64,000 nucleotides of DNA from Opitutaceae bacterium (GTDB lineage: Bacteria > Verrucomicrobiota > Verrucomicrobiia > Opitutales > Opitutaceae), in contig JADJTK010000009.1 in NCBI GenBank assembly GCA_016711225.1, positions 248,001-312,000 of the forward strand, given 5' to 3'. The position numbers and the translations under genes are program-made. The notes beneath the pieces were generated by a model that saw only the letters and a list, made by a program, of their open reading frames with translations, did not search any database and had not been told where the DNA came from. The number at the start of each line of letters is the position of its first letter. Position 1 is the stretch's first letter. Shown here in pieces: positions 52,126-63,688 of the stretch.

Positions 52126-53943
52126 ATGGCAACCGCTGTCCCCGCCCCCTCCTCCGCACCTTCCACCCAAGGCAACGGCCAGACTGTCCGCGATGTCGTC
52201 ATTCGCCTCGCGGGCAATTCCCAGGACGGCATCCAGGCCATCGGCGGCTTCCTCGCCCGCTTGGCCGGCCGCAGCGACCAGGAGGTGATGACGTTCATGA
52301 CCATCCCCGCCACCATCTCCGGCGGGCCGTCCATTTTTCAGGTACGCATGGGCAGTGGCGAGATCCTCTCCCCCGGCGACCGCTCCGACCTGCTCGTGGC
52401 ATTCTACCAGCACAGCTACGACGCGCACCGCGCCCAACTCCGCGACGGTGGCGTGCTCCTCTACGACTCCGACCACGTCAAACCCGACGAGACCGACAAG
52501 CGCGTGCGCACCATCGGGGTGCCGATCACCAGCGCCACGGTCGAAGCCGTTGGCGGCAGCGCCAAGGACAAGGGCAAGAACATCTTCGTGCTCGGCCTGC
52601 TCGCGCGGCTCTTCAACCTCAACGTCGAGAAGCTCAAGGGCATCATGCAGGAGCGCTTCGGCAAGAAGAACGAGGATATCCTACGCAACGCCACCCTCAC
52701 CTTCGACTCCGGCTACGCCTACGACTTGGGTGACGAGGTTCGCGCCGCCTTCCAATTCGGTCCTGCCCGGGCGACTCCGGCCGCAGACGCCCGCCCGATC
52801 GTGACCATGGACGGCAACCAGGCCATCGTCATGGGCCTGATCACCGCCGGTGTGCGCTTTGGCGCCGCGTATCCGATCACTCCGGCCTCCAGCATCATGG
52901 AGGATCTCCGCGGCGCCCTGCCGAAATATGGAGGGCTCTACGTGCAGGCCGAGGATGAGATCGCCGCCATCGCGATCGCGCTCGGCTTCTCGTATGCCGG
53001 CCATGTGGCGGTAACCAACACCTCCGGCCCCGGCATGTCGTTGAAGATGGAAGCCCTCGGCTGGGGTGTCATGGCCGAGATGCCGCTGGTGATCGTCAAC
53101 GTCCAGCGCGGCGGACCCAGCACCGGCCTGCCCACCATGGTTGAGCAGAGCGATCTGCTCCAGGCCGTCTGCGGCACCCACGGCGACGCCCCGCGCATCG
53201 TCCTGGCCCCCTATTCGGTGGGCGACTGCTTCCACGCCTCCTACGAGGCCGTGCAACTGGCCCGCGAATACTCGGTGCCGGTCATCCTGCTCTCCGACCA
53301 GGCGCTCTCCACGCGCATCGGCGCCTTCCCCGAGCCCGATCTCAAGGCGCTCTACGTCAAGCCCGGCATCACGCTCTCGGCTCGCGAAGGCGAGTATTTC
53401 GCCTACTCCCACACCAAGCCCACGCAGCACGTGCCGCCCGGCACTCCGATGCTCGGCGGCAAGTATCCGCTCGTCACTGGATTGGAGCACGACGAGGCCG
53501 GTCATCCCAACGCCAGCCCGGCCAACCACCAGAAGATGACCGCGCGCCGCCGCGAGAAAATCAAAACGCTCGCCGCCACACTGCCGGTTCCTGAAGTCTA
53601 CGGAGACCAGGACGGCGAAGTCCTGCTCGTCGGTTGGGGCTCCACCTTCGGCCAGATCCGCGAGGCGACCAACGCCCTGCGTGCCCAGGGGCGCAAGGCC
53701 GGCCACCTCCACTTCCGCCACCTCAACCCGTTGCCCAACGGCATCGAGTCGGTCTTCGCGCGCTTCCGTCAGATCGACGTGGTCGAGATCAACGATGAGG
53801 GACTGTATGGCTATGGCCAGTTCGCCACCCTGCTGCGCGCCCGCTACGCCAATCCCGCCATCCGTAGCATCTGCAAGACCGACGGGCTCACCTTCAAGGT
53901 GACCGAGATCCTCGCCGGCGTAGCCCGCAACACCGCGAAGTAA
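52126..53943 (+). CDS. korA: 2-oxoacid:ferredoxin oxidoreductase, gamma-alpha fusion subunit
   Basis: A 605-residue fusion. Residues 1-190 are the gamma domain (VVIRLAGNSQDGIQAIGGFL, the CoA/pyruvate-family part), the rest the alpha, pyrimidine-binding half (GNQAIVMGLITAGVRFGAAY, YPITPASSIMEDLRG, VQRGGPSTGLPTMVEQSDLL). With KorB it oxidises a 2-oxoacid, most likely 2-oxoglutarate, with CoA to acyl-CoA, CO2 and reduced ferredoxin. No ferredoxin domain is fused. The gene is followed after 48 nt by korB. The link to the nearby ferredoxin-dependent Ehr-type complex is inference. Confidence 0.9.
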   Translation: MATAVPAPSSAPSTQGNGQTVRDVVIRLAGNSQDGIQAIGGFLARLAGRSDQEVMTFMTIPATISGGPSIFQVRMGSGEILSPGDRSDLLVAFYQHSYDAHRAQLRDGGVLLYDSDHVKPDETDKRVRTIGVPITSATVEAVGGSAKDKGKNIFVLGLLARLFNLNVEKLKGIMQERFGKKNEDILRNATLTFDSGYAYDLGDEVRAAFQFGPARATPAADARPIVTMDGNQAIVMGLITAGVRFGAAYPITPASSIMEDLRGALPKYGGLYVQAEDEIAAIAIALGFSYAGHVAVTNTSGPGMSLKMEALGWGVMAEMPLVIVNVQRGGPSTGLPTMVEQSDLLQAVCGTHGDAPRIVLAPYSVGDCFHASYEAVQLAREYSVPVILLSDQALSTRIGAFPEPDLKALYVKPGITLSAREGEYFAYSHTKPTQHVPPGTPMLGGKYPLVTGLEHDEAGHPNASPANHQKMTARRREKIKTLAATLPVPEVYGDQDGEVLLVGWGSTFGQIREATNALRAQGRKAGHLHFRHLNPLPNGIESVFARFRQIDVVEINDEGLYGYGQFATLLRARYANPAIRSICKTDGLTFKVTEILAGVARNTAK

Positions 53944-53991
53944 CCCGCGACCCGAAACCAGAAACTCGGAACCCGAAATCCACCTTCCGCC

Positions 53992-54903
53992 ATGTTCACG
54001 CACACCCGCCCCGCTCCGGTCGCCGTCCCCGAAGCCAAAGTCACCCGCACCACGCTCAAGTCCGACACCCCCACCTGGTGCCCCGGCTGTGGCGATTTCA
54101 CGGTGCTGGGCGCCTTCAACCGCGTGCTCGAGAAGCTCCAGATCCCGCAACACAATTTGGTGACAATCGCCGGCATCGGCTGCTCCTCACGCCTGCCCTA
54201 CTTCGTCAACACCCACGGCACCCACTTCATCCACGGCCGCGCCCTCGCCTTCGCCAGCGGCGTGAGCCTGGGCCGCGACGACCTGCATGTGGTCGTCTTC
54301 GGTGGCGACGGCGACGGTTTCTCCATCGGCGGCAACCATCTCGATCATACGGCGCGCAAGAACATCAAGATGACCTACGTCATCATGGACAACTCGGTGT
54401 ACGGCCTCACCAAGAAGCAGACCTCGCCCACCTCGCCCGCCGGTTTCAAGTCGAAGTCCGACCCCACCGGCGCACTCGATCCGTCCATCAACCCGATGCG
54501 CCGCCTGCTGGGCACCGGCGCCACCTTCGTGGGCCGCACCTACGCCGGCCAGCTCCAGCACATGACCGACCTGATCGAGCGCGCGATGAAGCACGACGGC
54601 TTCAGCGTGATCGAGGTGCTCACCCACTGTGCCGAGTTTTTCGAGACCGCCTTTGATCACGTGAACCCCCGCAAGGGCGGCAAGTTCGAGGTGATCGACG
54701 AGACCCAGCACGACGTCACCGATCTCAACGCCGCCTTCAAGCTCGCCTCCCTCGAGGGCGCCGGCGTCTTCGGCGTGTTCTACGAGGTGAAGGAGCCCAC
54801 CAAGAACGCCCGCGAGGCCGGCCTGATGGAGCGCGCCCAAGAGGTGTCCAAGGGGGCCGACGACCTCACAATGCTCCAAGCCGCGTTCAATCGGATGAAG
54901 TGA
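53992..54903 (+). CDS. korB: 2-oxoacid:ferredoxin oxidoreductase, beta subunit
   Basis: A 303-residue thiamine diphosphate subunit. Cluster-type cysteines appear in TWCPGCGDF and GIGCSSRLPY; the TPP/Mg motif is FGGDGDGFSIGGNHLDHTAR with MDNSVYGLTKKQTSPTS. This Y-G-L-T-K-x-Q-x-S-P-T pattern is common in Kor/oxoglutarate enzymes and in related pyruvate enzymes, so substrate remains open. The ATG at 53992 follows korA closely and both are one operon. A terminator follows at 55041. Confidence 0.92.
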   Translation: MFTHTRPAPVAVPEAKVTRTTLKSDTPTWCPGCGDFTVLGAFNRVLEKLQIPQHNLVTIAGIGCSSRLPYFVNTHGTHFIHGRALAFASGVSLGRDDLHVVVFGGDGDGFSIGGNHLDHTARKNIKMTYVIMDNSVYGLTKKQTSPTSPAGFKSKSDPTGALDPSINPMRRLLGTGATFVGRTYAGQLQHMTDLIERAMKHDGFSVIEVLTHCAEFFETAFDHVNPRKGGKFEVIDETQHDVTDLNAAFKLASLEGAGVFGVFYEVKEPTKNAREAGLMERAQEVSKGADDLTMLQAAFNRMK

Positions 54904-55040
54904 CCGCAGCGCAGGCTGCTGCACCGGCGTCTGTTTCGCGTAGCGCAGGCCTCTATACCTGCGACTTCGACGGAGGGATCCCCTCACGCCATCGTTCGTT
55001 TGTTCGGCTCTGCAACCTCGCCCCGAGCCGTTCCCCCCGA

Positions 55041-55067
55041 CCGCCAGTTCCTGCTGGCGGTTTTTTT
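55041..55067 (+). terminator. Rho-independent terminator downstream of korB
   Basis: CCGCCAG (55041-55047), a six-base loop and CTGGCGG (55054-55060) are followed by seven T (55061-55067). It is 137 nt after the korB stop. The rest of the 54904-55541 gap has no credible gene; the promoter for the decarboxylase gene should lie in its second half. Confidence 0.85.
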
Positions 55068-55541
55068 GGCCGCGACCTCCAAGCCCACCCCGAGTCGGTT
55101 GATTGGCCGCCCGCTCAAGCCCATTCCGCTCGGCCCGCCGGGCGGGCTCCGGACATAAGGATGCCCGCGACCGCCGTAAGCCAGAAAAGCCAATTACATC
55201 CCCTATGCATATTCACTTTTCCTACCTGGACGACGATCGCGGGCAAATTCGTGGGTCTGAAAGAACCGCCAGACAGCGCCCCTCGAGGCGAGTTCATGGC
55301 GACGCCGTCTAGCGCTAGCGACGGCTCTGCTTTTGTCCAGAATAAGTTTATGTAGATCCTCGCTCGGCTGGGCCCTTTTCCAGGTGCAAACGCCCTTGCC
55401 CCGCCGGGAGCGCGCTTCTTCCGGCCCGTGGTGGGCGCGGGACCCTTGTGCCCCGCTATCACACCGTGCCGTCGCCCCAGCTGGCGGCACGCGACTCGGG
55501 TTTTGCTGGCCAACCCCGCCCCTTCCTGCACGGTGCTGCGC

Positions 55542-56471
<930 letters not shown>

Positions 56472-56484
56472 GGGTTGCCATCGT

Positions 56485-56547
56485 GGCACGGGTTTCCCGA
56501 CCCGTGATCTGACCGATCACACCGACACGGGGCGGGAGACCCGTGCC
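56485..56547. repeat. Composite palindromic element between convergent genes
   Basis: The outer arms are GGCACGGGT (56485-56493) and ACCCGTGCC (56539-56547). Inside are CACGGGT/ACCCGTG (56487-56506) and GTGATC/GATCAC (56504-56520). It sits between the convergent decarboxylase and universal stress protein genes and may terminate both. More CCCGTGCC-like sequence follows to 56610. Confidence 0.6.
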
Positions 56548-56624
56548 GTCGAGCTTGAGGCGCCGCCGAATTGGCCAACTTCCGGCCACAGGGCGGGCCG
56601 TCCCGTGCCACCCTCAGGCGCTTG

Positions 56625-57470
56625 TCATCGGAACAGCAGCACCGGCACGCGGCACTGGCGCATCATCGCCGTAGTCGTGCTACCGATCACAAACTGCCGG
56701 ATGCGGGTGTGCCCGTAGGCACCCATGATCAGGCAATTAATGCCGTGCGCGGCCACGTACGCGGCGATCTCGTCCTCGGTCACCCCATGGAGCATCTGGC
56801 AGTGGGGCGAAAAGCCGGCGGCGCTCAGCGCTGTCTCGGCCTCGCGGAGATAGCCGAGCGAGGCCTCCTCTCCCGCCCGTGGCGACACGATCACGACATG
56901 CACCTCGAGTCCGCGGAAGGTCTTGCTCTCGGTCAAGTACTGCAGCGCCTTGCGGCAGCTGCGTCCCCCGTCGTAGGCGAGCAGGAGGCGCTCGATGGGC
57001 GCGAAACTGCGCGAGGTGACAAAGCAAGGCTGGTGGCTCGCTCGCACCACCCGCTCCATCGTGGATCCGAGATGACCGGTGGCGAAATTGGCGTTCTCGC
57101 CGCGTTTGCCCAGCATCACAAAATCGGCCGTGCGCTCATACTCGTGGAAGCAGTCGACGATGAAGCCGGTGCGATGGGTGAATACCGTCGGGGTACCCGC
57201 CGGCACCTCCGCCAGCAGACGCGCAGCATCCTGCAGGACAAGTTTCGCCTTCTCCACTTCCAGCTCCTGGAGCTTGGCCAGCACCGCCTGATAAGGCTGT
57301 ACGCCAAGACTGCCGCTGAGGTCGGCCACCATCGGCACTTCGAACTGGCGCAGGTCGCTCACATAGAGCACCTCGAACTCACAGGCTACCCGGCCGGCCA
57401 GCCAGGCGGCATATTGGCAGCAGACCTGGGAATAGGCGGAACCGTCGGTGCAAAGAAGGACGCGTGTCAT
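56625..57470 (-). CDS. Tandem-domain universal stress protein
   Basis: The ATG at 57470 gives 281 residues with two UspA domains. The first starts MTRVLLCTDGSAYSQ and ends MLGKRGENANFATGHLGSTM; the second starts RLLLAYDGGRSCRKAL and ends with the ATP motif GAYGHTRIRQFVIGSTTTAM (G-x2-G-x9-G-S/T). ATP binding is therefore likely in domain 2. Usp proteins help survival under starvation or respiratory stress. It is monocistronic as far as visible. Confidence 0.9.
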   Translation of the reverse strand: MTRVLLCTDGSAYSQVCCQYAAWLAGRVACEFEVLYVSDLRQFEVPMVADLSGSLGVQPYQAVLAKLQELEVEKAKLVLQDAARLLAEVPAGTPTVFTHRTGFIVDCFHEYERTADFVMLGKRGENANFATGHLGSTMERVVRASHQPCFVTSRSFAPIERLLLAYDGGRSCRKALQYLTESKTFRGLEVHVVIVSPRAGEEASLGYLREAETALSAAGFSPHCQMLHGVTEDEIAAYVAAHGINCLIMGAYGHTRIRQFVIGSTTTAMMRQCRVPVLLFR

Positions 57471-57700
57471 GGGGGCAAGGGGTTGGGGTTGGGGGAACGA
57501 CCGCCGGGGCGGCGCGGTGGAGCAAAGAGTAGCGACAAGCGCCCAAGTGCAACCGCCGTCTCCATTCCGGTGCGATGAACGCATCGTACGCGATTCCTCG
57601 GGCGCGGGCCTTCCTCACGCCGGCCAGTCGCATTTTGCACGGATGGGGTCGCGGTCAGGATCGAAGGACCCAACCATCTCCCGCAACCCCTGCCGTGCGC

Positions 57701-58572
57701 TTACTTCGACCCGAGGGAACGCCTCGCCTCGAACCGGGCATTGGGCGGCACCGGTACATAGCCCAGCTTCACCAGGCCGGCGGCCACCTCGTCGCCGAGC
57801 AGCGCCCCCACTACTCCGGAAAGCTCCGCCGCCCGCGTAGGCTTGAAGACGATATAGAACGGCAGACGCAGTGGATAATCGCCGGCATGGATATTCTCGG
57901 GCGTGGGCCCGAAGGCCACGTCCTTGTCGTCGCGCGAGACCAGCAGCACATGCATGCCCTCGGTGTCGGCCGGCACACGGGGAAAAAGGCCGATACTGGT
58001 GTCGTCCACCCGCACCCGCTTCACCAACTCCTCGAGCGTGGCGTGCACCGTCATGGTGGGCTTGAGCTGGGGCACCCGCAGCACGGTATAACGGATCAGG
58101 TCCTGCGCCAGCAACTCGGGCGCCTCCATGGTGTTCAGTGTCACCGTTTTTTCCTGCCACACGCCCGGCGCCCCGAGCGCGCCCCATTGCCGGTAGTTGA
58201 CCGTCTCCTTCTCCCCGAACAGCCCGCCCAGCTGGGCGTAGCTCAACTGACGGGTCGGATTGCTCGCTGTCACCGCCAGCACCACCACCTGGTAGGCCAA
58301 CGGCACCAGCCGGAACTCGGCCTCCGGTAGCGGCTCATCCGGCGCGAAGGCCACCACCGCCACGTCGGCCTTGCCCGCGCGCAGCTCCAACAGGCCGGAG
58401 TGGCTGCCCTGGAGGCGCAGGCGGACCGCCCCCCCGACAGCTTGCAGGCCCCTGTCAGTAACGGCTCCAGCGCGGGGAGCAGCAGATCGGAGCCGGTCAC
58501 GGTGTGATCACCGGCAAGAAGGGCCGGGGTCATTCCGGACAAAAGGGCGGCGAGAAGAAAACGTCGGAGCAT
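57701..58572 (-). CDS. PstS-like phosphate/anion-binding protein, with one frameshift
   Basis: The signal peptide (MLRRFLLAALLSGMTPALLA, ATG at 58572) starts in one frame, followed by GDHTVTGSDLLLPALEPLLT. Near 58450 the sense passes to the next frame (LQAVGGAVRLRLQGSHSGLL) and continues as ELRAGKADVAVVAFAPDEPL to TRAAELSGVVGALLGDEVAA and the stop at 57701. The join lies at a run of four G, and one added base restores the frame. The fold resembles PstS-like periplasmic binding proteins (PBP type 2). No pstCAB genes or phoU are near, so it may serve as a sensor or adhesin-like binding protein. Length after repair is about 290. Confidence 0.7.
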
Positions 58573-58702
58573 CGCGGACACGAGGGTTGCCCGGAGCACA
58601 GCCCGGAAACCGCGGCGAAGCGAGCGGAAAGCACACGCCGCCCCGGCGCTAAGGGCGTTCCCCGCGCGTCCTCGGCGCCCTTCTACCCGAACAGCTGGAG
58701 AC

Positions 58703-60148
<1,446 letters not shown>

Positions 60149-60411
60149 GCCACTATGAACGCGGGGCAGGAAAACCGGGTCAACGGGAATTCCAGCCCCC
60201 ACCCACCCCGCCGCCAATAAATGCTGAGCAAATTGCAACGTGTGCGTGGCCGCGGCGAGCCCAGTCGGCTACCCTCTGCGCGCCCCACCAAAGCGGACGG
60301 CTTAGCTGAAAGCAGCGGCGGGGCATTCTCTAGATCGCCAATTTGCAGTCCTTGGGCGCCGGTGCCGTGAGTGACACCGACGTCCAACACAAAAAGGTGG
60401 ATCGCAGAACA

Positions 60412-60441
60412 GCCCCGGTCCTGGGGTAGCGGGACCGGGGC
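60412..60441. repeat. 10-bp inverted repeat in the gap before the regulator gene
   Basis: GCCCCGGTCC (60412-60421) and GGACCGGGGC (60432-60441) are separated by 10 nt. The gap 60149-60562 lies after the FAD oxidoreductase gene and before the regulator, both on the minus strand. On the minus strand no T-run follows, so it is not a classical terminator there. No gene was seen in the gap. Confidence 0.5.
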
Positions 60442-60562
60442 CTTTGCGTTTTTGAGGCGCAAACCCACGCTGCCAGACGACGGATACCGGTCAACGCCGC
60501 AACCCCGCGGCGCCCCAGACAGAAGCCCGATTGATCGCGCCGCCCGCACCCATGCCGGCTGC

Positions 60563-63500
60563 TTATGGCGAGGACGCTACCGCCGCCCCTGGCGCCAACC
60601 CTGGCCGCAACACCGCCCGCAATACCTCCACTGGGTGCCGCGCCGCCCGCCCCGCCCCGTCCGCAATCTGGGTGCGGCAACTCGTGCCCGCTGCCACGAT
60701 CACCGTCGCCGACGCCGCCGCCCGCACCGCGGGCAGCAGCACCAACTCGCCGATCTGCTGCGAGACGGCGTAGTGCTCCTTCTCGTAGCCGAAGGCCCCG
60801 GCCATCCCGCAGCAGCCCGAGGGGATCGTCCGCACCCTGTGTCCGCGTGGCAAAGACAGGGCGGCCACCGCCGCGTCGAGGCTGGACAACGCCTTCTGGT
60901 GGCAATGCCCGTGCAGCAGGATCTCCGCCGGAGCGTCGCCGAAATCCTCCGCCACGATCCGCCCCGCCTGCGCCTCGCGCGCGATCCATTCCTCGGCCAG
61001 CAGGCAATGCGGGGCCAGCGCCTCGGCCTGCGCGCGCAGGTCTGTCCCCACCAACAGCGGATACTCGTCGCGAAACCCCAGCAGCGCGGACGGCTCGAGC
61101 CCGAGCAGCGGCCGCTCCGCCGTCACCGTGCCGTGCAGCGCGCGCACATTCGCCCGCGCCACCTCGGCCGCCTCGCGCAGCAGCCCCTTCGAAATCAACG
61201 AGCGCCCGCTCTCGGCGTGCATCGGCACCGTCACCTCGTACCCGAGGGACGTACACAGCTCGACCAGGGCGCGTCCGAGCTCCGGCTCCTGGGCGTCGGT
61301 GAACTCGTCGACAAACAAGTGCACCCCCCCGCGCCGGCGCACACCGGCCGCCGGGCGCAGCGCCTCGGGGTGGCGGCCCAGCCACGCCCGGAAGGTCTCC
61401 CGCACGAACAGCGGCAAGGACCGTTGCGGGGCGACCCCGAGCACGCGCTTGAGCACGGGGACGTCACCGCGCTGTGCGCCGCCCAGTTGGCCGCTGCCGG
61501 CCACCGCCCGGCGAGTCGCGCCAGCGCGGCGAAGCGGCCAAAGAAGCGGCTGCGCCACGGCACGCCGACCAGCGTCATGGCGCTGCTGCAGCCATTCGGC
61601 GCGCAGCAGCGCCACGTCCACACTGGATGGACACTCCGACCTGCAGGCCTTGCAAGCCAGGCACAGCTCCATCGCCTCGGCGATGGCCGGATGGACGAAG
61701 GGATTGGCCCCGGGGGAGCGGGTGAGGTACTCGCGCACCGCGTTGGCCCGCGCGCGGGTGGAGTGGCGTTCGTCGCGCGTCGCCATGAAGCTGGGGCACA
61801 TCGTGCCGCCCATGCTGGCCGATTTGCGACAGTCGGCGGTGCCGTTGCACTGCTCGGCCAGGCGCAGGACCCCACCCCACCGGGAAAAATCCAACACGGT
61901 GGCGAACTCACGTGTCGACTGCCCGTCCTCGTAGCGCAGCGACTCCGTCATCGGCCGGGCCTCGACGATCTTGCCGGGGTTGAAGATCCCCGCCGGGTCC
62001 CAGGTGCGCTTCAGCTCGACCAACAACGCGTAGTTGCGATCGCCGACCATCGCCCGCAGGAACGGCCCGCGCACCCGCCCGTCGCCATGCTCGCCGCTGA
62101 GCGAGCCGCCGTGGCGTTTCACCAGCGCTGCCACTTCGGCGGTGAGCGCCTGGAACCGCGCGCGGTCCGGCCCGAGCTTCAGATCGAGCACCGGGCGGGT
62201 GTGGATCTCGCCGTCGCCGATGTGGGCATAGAACACGCAATCCATTCCATGGCGACGCATGATCGCCTCGAACTCCTCCAGGTACGCCGGCTGGTCCTCG
62301 ACGGCCACCGCGGTGTCCTCGACGCATGCCACGGCCTTGGCATCGCCCGGGATATTCGCGAGCACGCCGAGCCCGGCCTTGCGCAGCGCCCAGACGCGGT
62401 TGACCTCCGCGCCGAAAAGTCGGGGGAACGAATACCCGAAGCCGGCCTCGCGCAGCTCCGCCTCCAGCACGGCGGCGAGGTGCTCGACCTCCGCGCGCGT
62501 GTCCCGCGTCCACTCGACCACCAGCAGCGCCCCGGGGTCGCCCTGCACGAAGGCGCGATTGCGCGCCTGCTCCCGGTTGCGTCTGGCGCAGTCCAGGATC
62601 ATCCGGTCGATCAGCTCCACGGCATCCGGGGCGTGGCGCAGCACGAGCAGGTTGGCCCGCGTGGCCTCGTGGACGGAGTGCAGGTGCACCGCCAGAACCC
62701 CGCGCTCGGCCGGCGGCAGGGGCACGAGGTTGAGCGTGAACTCCGTCGCCAAGGCCAGGGTACCCTCGGCGCCGGCCAGTAGCGTGCACAGGTTCAGCAG
62801 CCCACCGTCGGGGGCGAATGGTTGTCGGCGCAGCAGCAGATCGATGGCATAGCCGGTGTTGCGCCGGCGGATTGCCGGCTTGGGAAACTCGCGCCGGATC
62901 TCGGCGGCCACCACCGGCTCCGCCAATCGGCGCAGGAGCCAGCGGTAGAGCTCCGCCTCCAGCCCGGGCCCGGCGCATTTCGCAGCGAGCTCGTCCGCGG
63001 CAAGCGCGCGTAGCACCGTTTCGCTGCCGTCGGCGAGCATCACGCACGCCTCCAGCAGATGGTCACGCGTGGAGCCGAAACGCAGCGAGTTGGCCCCGCA
63101 GGAGTTGTTGCCCACCATCCCGCCGATCATCGCGCGATTGGAGGTCGAGGTCTCGGGTGCGAACATCAGCCCATACGGGCGCAGAGCCAGGTTGAGCTCG
63201 TCGCGCACCACCCCCGGTTGCACACGGACCCGCCGGCCCGGGGCATCGATTTCCAGGATGCGGTTGAGGTGGAATCCGAGGTCCACTACGATCCCCGACC
63301 CGACCACCTGCCCGGCCAGCGAAGTACCAGCGGTACGGGGTATGAGCGAGGTACCGTGCGTGCGGGCGAATGCGATCAGCGTTCGGAGGTCGGCACTGCT
63401 GCGCGGCCGGGCCACCGCCAGCGGCAGTTCGCGATACACCGACGCGTCGGTGGCATGGAGCACCCGACTGGCCTCATCCCAGGACAATTCACCAGTTAGC

Positions 63501-63574
63501 GCGCGCTGCAGCTCGGGTAGATGCCGGCGGAGCGAGGCGGAATCGGTCGCGAGGGGGGCGGGCGGGCAAGTCAT
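60563..63574 (-). CDS. Fused FAD-linked oxidase / Fe-S oxidoreductase (GlcD-GlcF / YdiJ-like)
   Basis: The ATG at 63574 (MTCPPAPLAT) gives 1,003 residues. The first half is an FAD_binding_4 oxidase (PRTAGTSLAGQVVGSGIVVD, GNNSCGANSLRFGSTRDH) with its C-terminal cap (YAHIGDGEIHTRPVLDLKLG, LSGEHGDGRVRG). The second half has two Fe-S motifs (CNGTADCRKSASMGGTMC; CLACKACRSECPSSVD) and CCG-type motifs (HGHCHQKAL, GCCGMAGAFGYE). YdiJ/GlcDF-type enzymes oxidise D-2-hydroxyacids such as D-lactate, glycolate or D-2-hydroxyglutarate. The specific substrate is not evident; a link to 2-oxoglutarate metabolism next door is possible but unproved. Confidence 0.9.
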   Translation of the reverse strand: MTCPPAPLATDSASLRRHLPELQRALTGELSWDEASRVLHATDASVYRELPLAVARPRSSADLRTLIAFARTHGTSLIPRTAGTSLAGQVVGSGIVVDLGFHLNRILEIDAPGRRVRVQPGVVRDELNLALRPYGLMFAPETSTSNRAMIGGMVGNNSCGANSLRFGSTRDHLLEACVMLADGSETVLRALAADELAAKCAGPGLEAELYRWLLRRLAEPVVAAEIRREFPKPAIRRRNTGYAIDLLLRRQPFAPDGGLLNLCTLLAGAEGTLALATEFTLNLVPLPPAERGVLAVHLHSVHEATRANLLVLRHAPDAVELIDRMILDCARRNREQARNRAFVQGDPGALLVVEWTRDTRAEVEHLAAVLEAELREAGFGYSFPRLFGAEVNRVWALRKAGLGVLANIPGDAKAVACVEDTAVAVEDQPAYLEEFEAIMRRHGMDCVFYAHIGDGEIHTRPVLDLKLGPDRARFQALTAEVAALVKRHGGSLSGEHGDGRVRGPFLRAMVGDRNYALLVELKRTWDPAGIFNPGKIVEARPMTESLRYEDGQSTREFATVLDFSRWGGVLRLAEQCNGTADCRKSASMGGTMCPSFMATRDERHSTRARANAVREYLTRSPGANPFVHPAIAEAMELCLACKACRSECPSSVDVALLRAEWLQQRHDAGRRAVAQPLLWPLRRAGATRRAVAGSGQLGGAQRGDVPVLKRVLGVAPQRSLPLFVRETFRAWLGRHPEALRPAAGVRRRGGVHLFVDEFTDAQEPELGRALVELCTSLGYEVTVPMHAESGRSLISKGLLREAAEVARANVRALHGTVTAERPLLGLEPSALLGFRDEYPLLVGTDLRAQAEALAPHCLLAEEWIAREAQAGRIVAEDFGDAPAEILLHGHCHQKALSSLDAAVAALSLPRGHRVRTIPSGCCGMAGAFGYEKEHYAVSQQIGELVLLPAVRAAASATVIVAAGTSCRTQIADGAGRAARHPVEVLRAVLRPGLAPGAAVASSP

Positions 63575-63688
63575 CGACCGCTGCATCGAAACACCCCGCC
63601 GCCCGACCGCAACCCCCGGTTGCACCCTGCCAACATCCCTCAAGTCGTCCCGCCTCAATCCGATAGTATGAGGAACAACACGCCCACC

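Noticed and set aside
60371..62782. Plus-strand frame of 803 codons opposite the FAD oxidoreductase
   Set aside because: Antisense to well-supported FAD and Fe-S motifs; the product is Arg/His/Ala-rich without domains.
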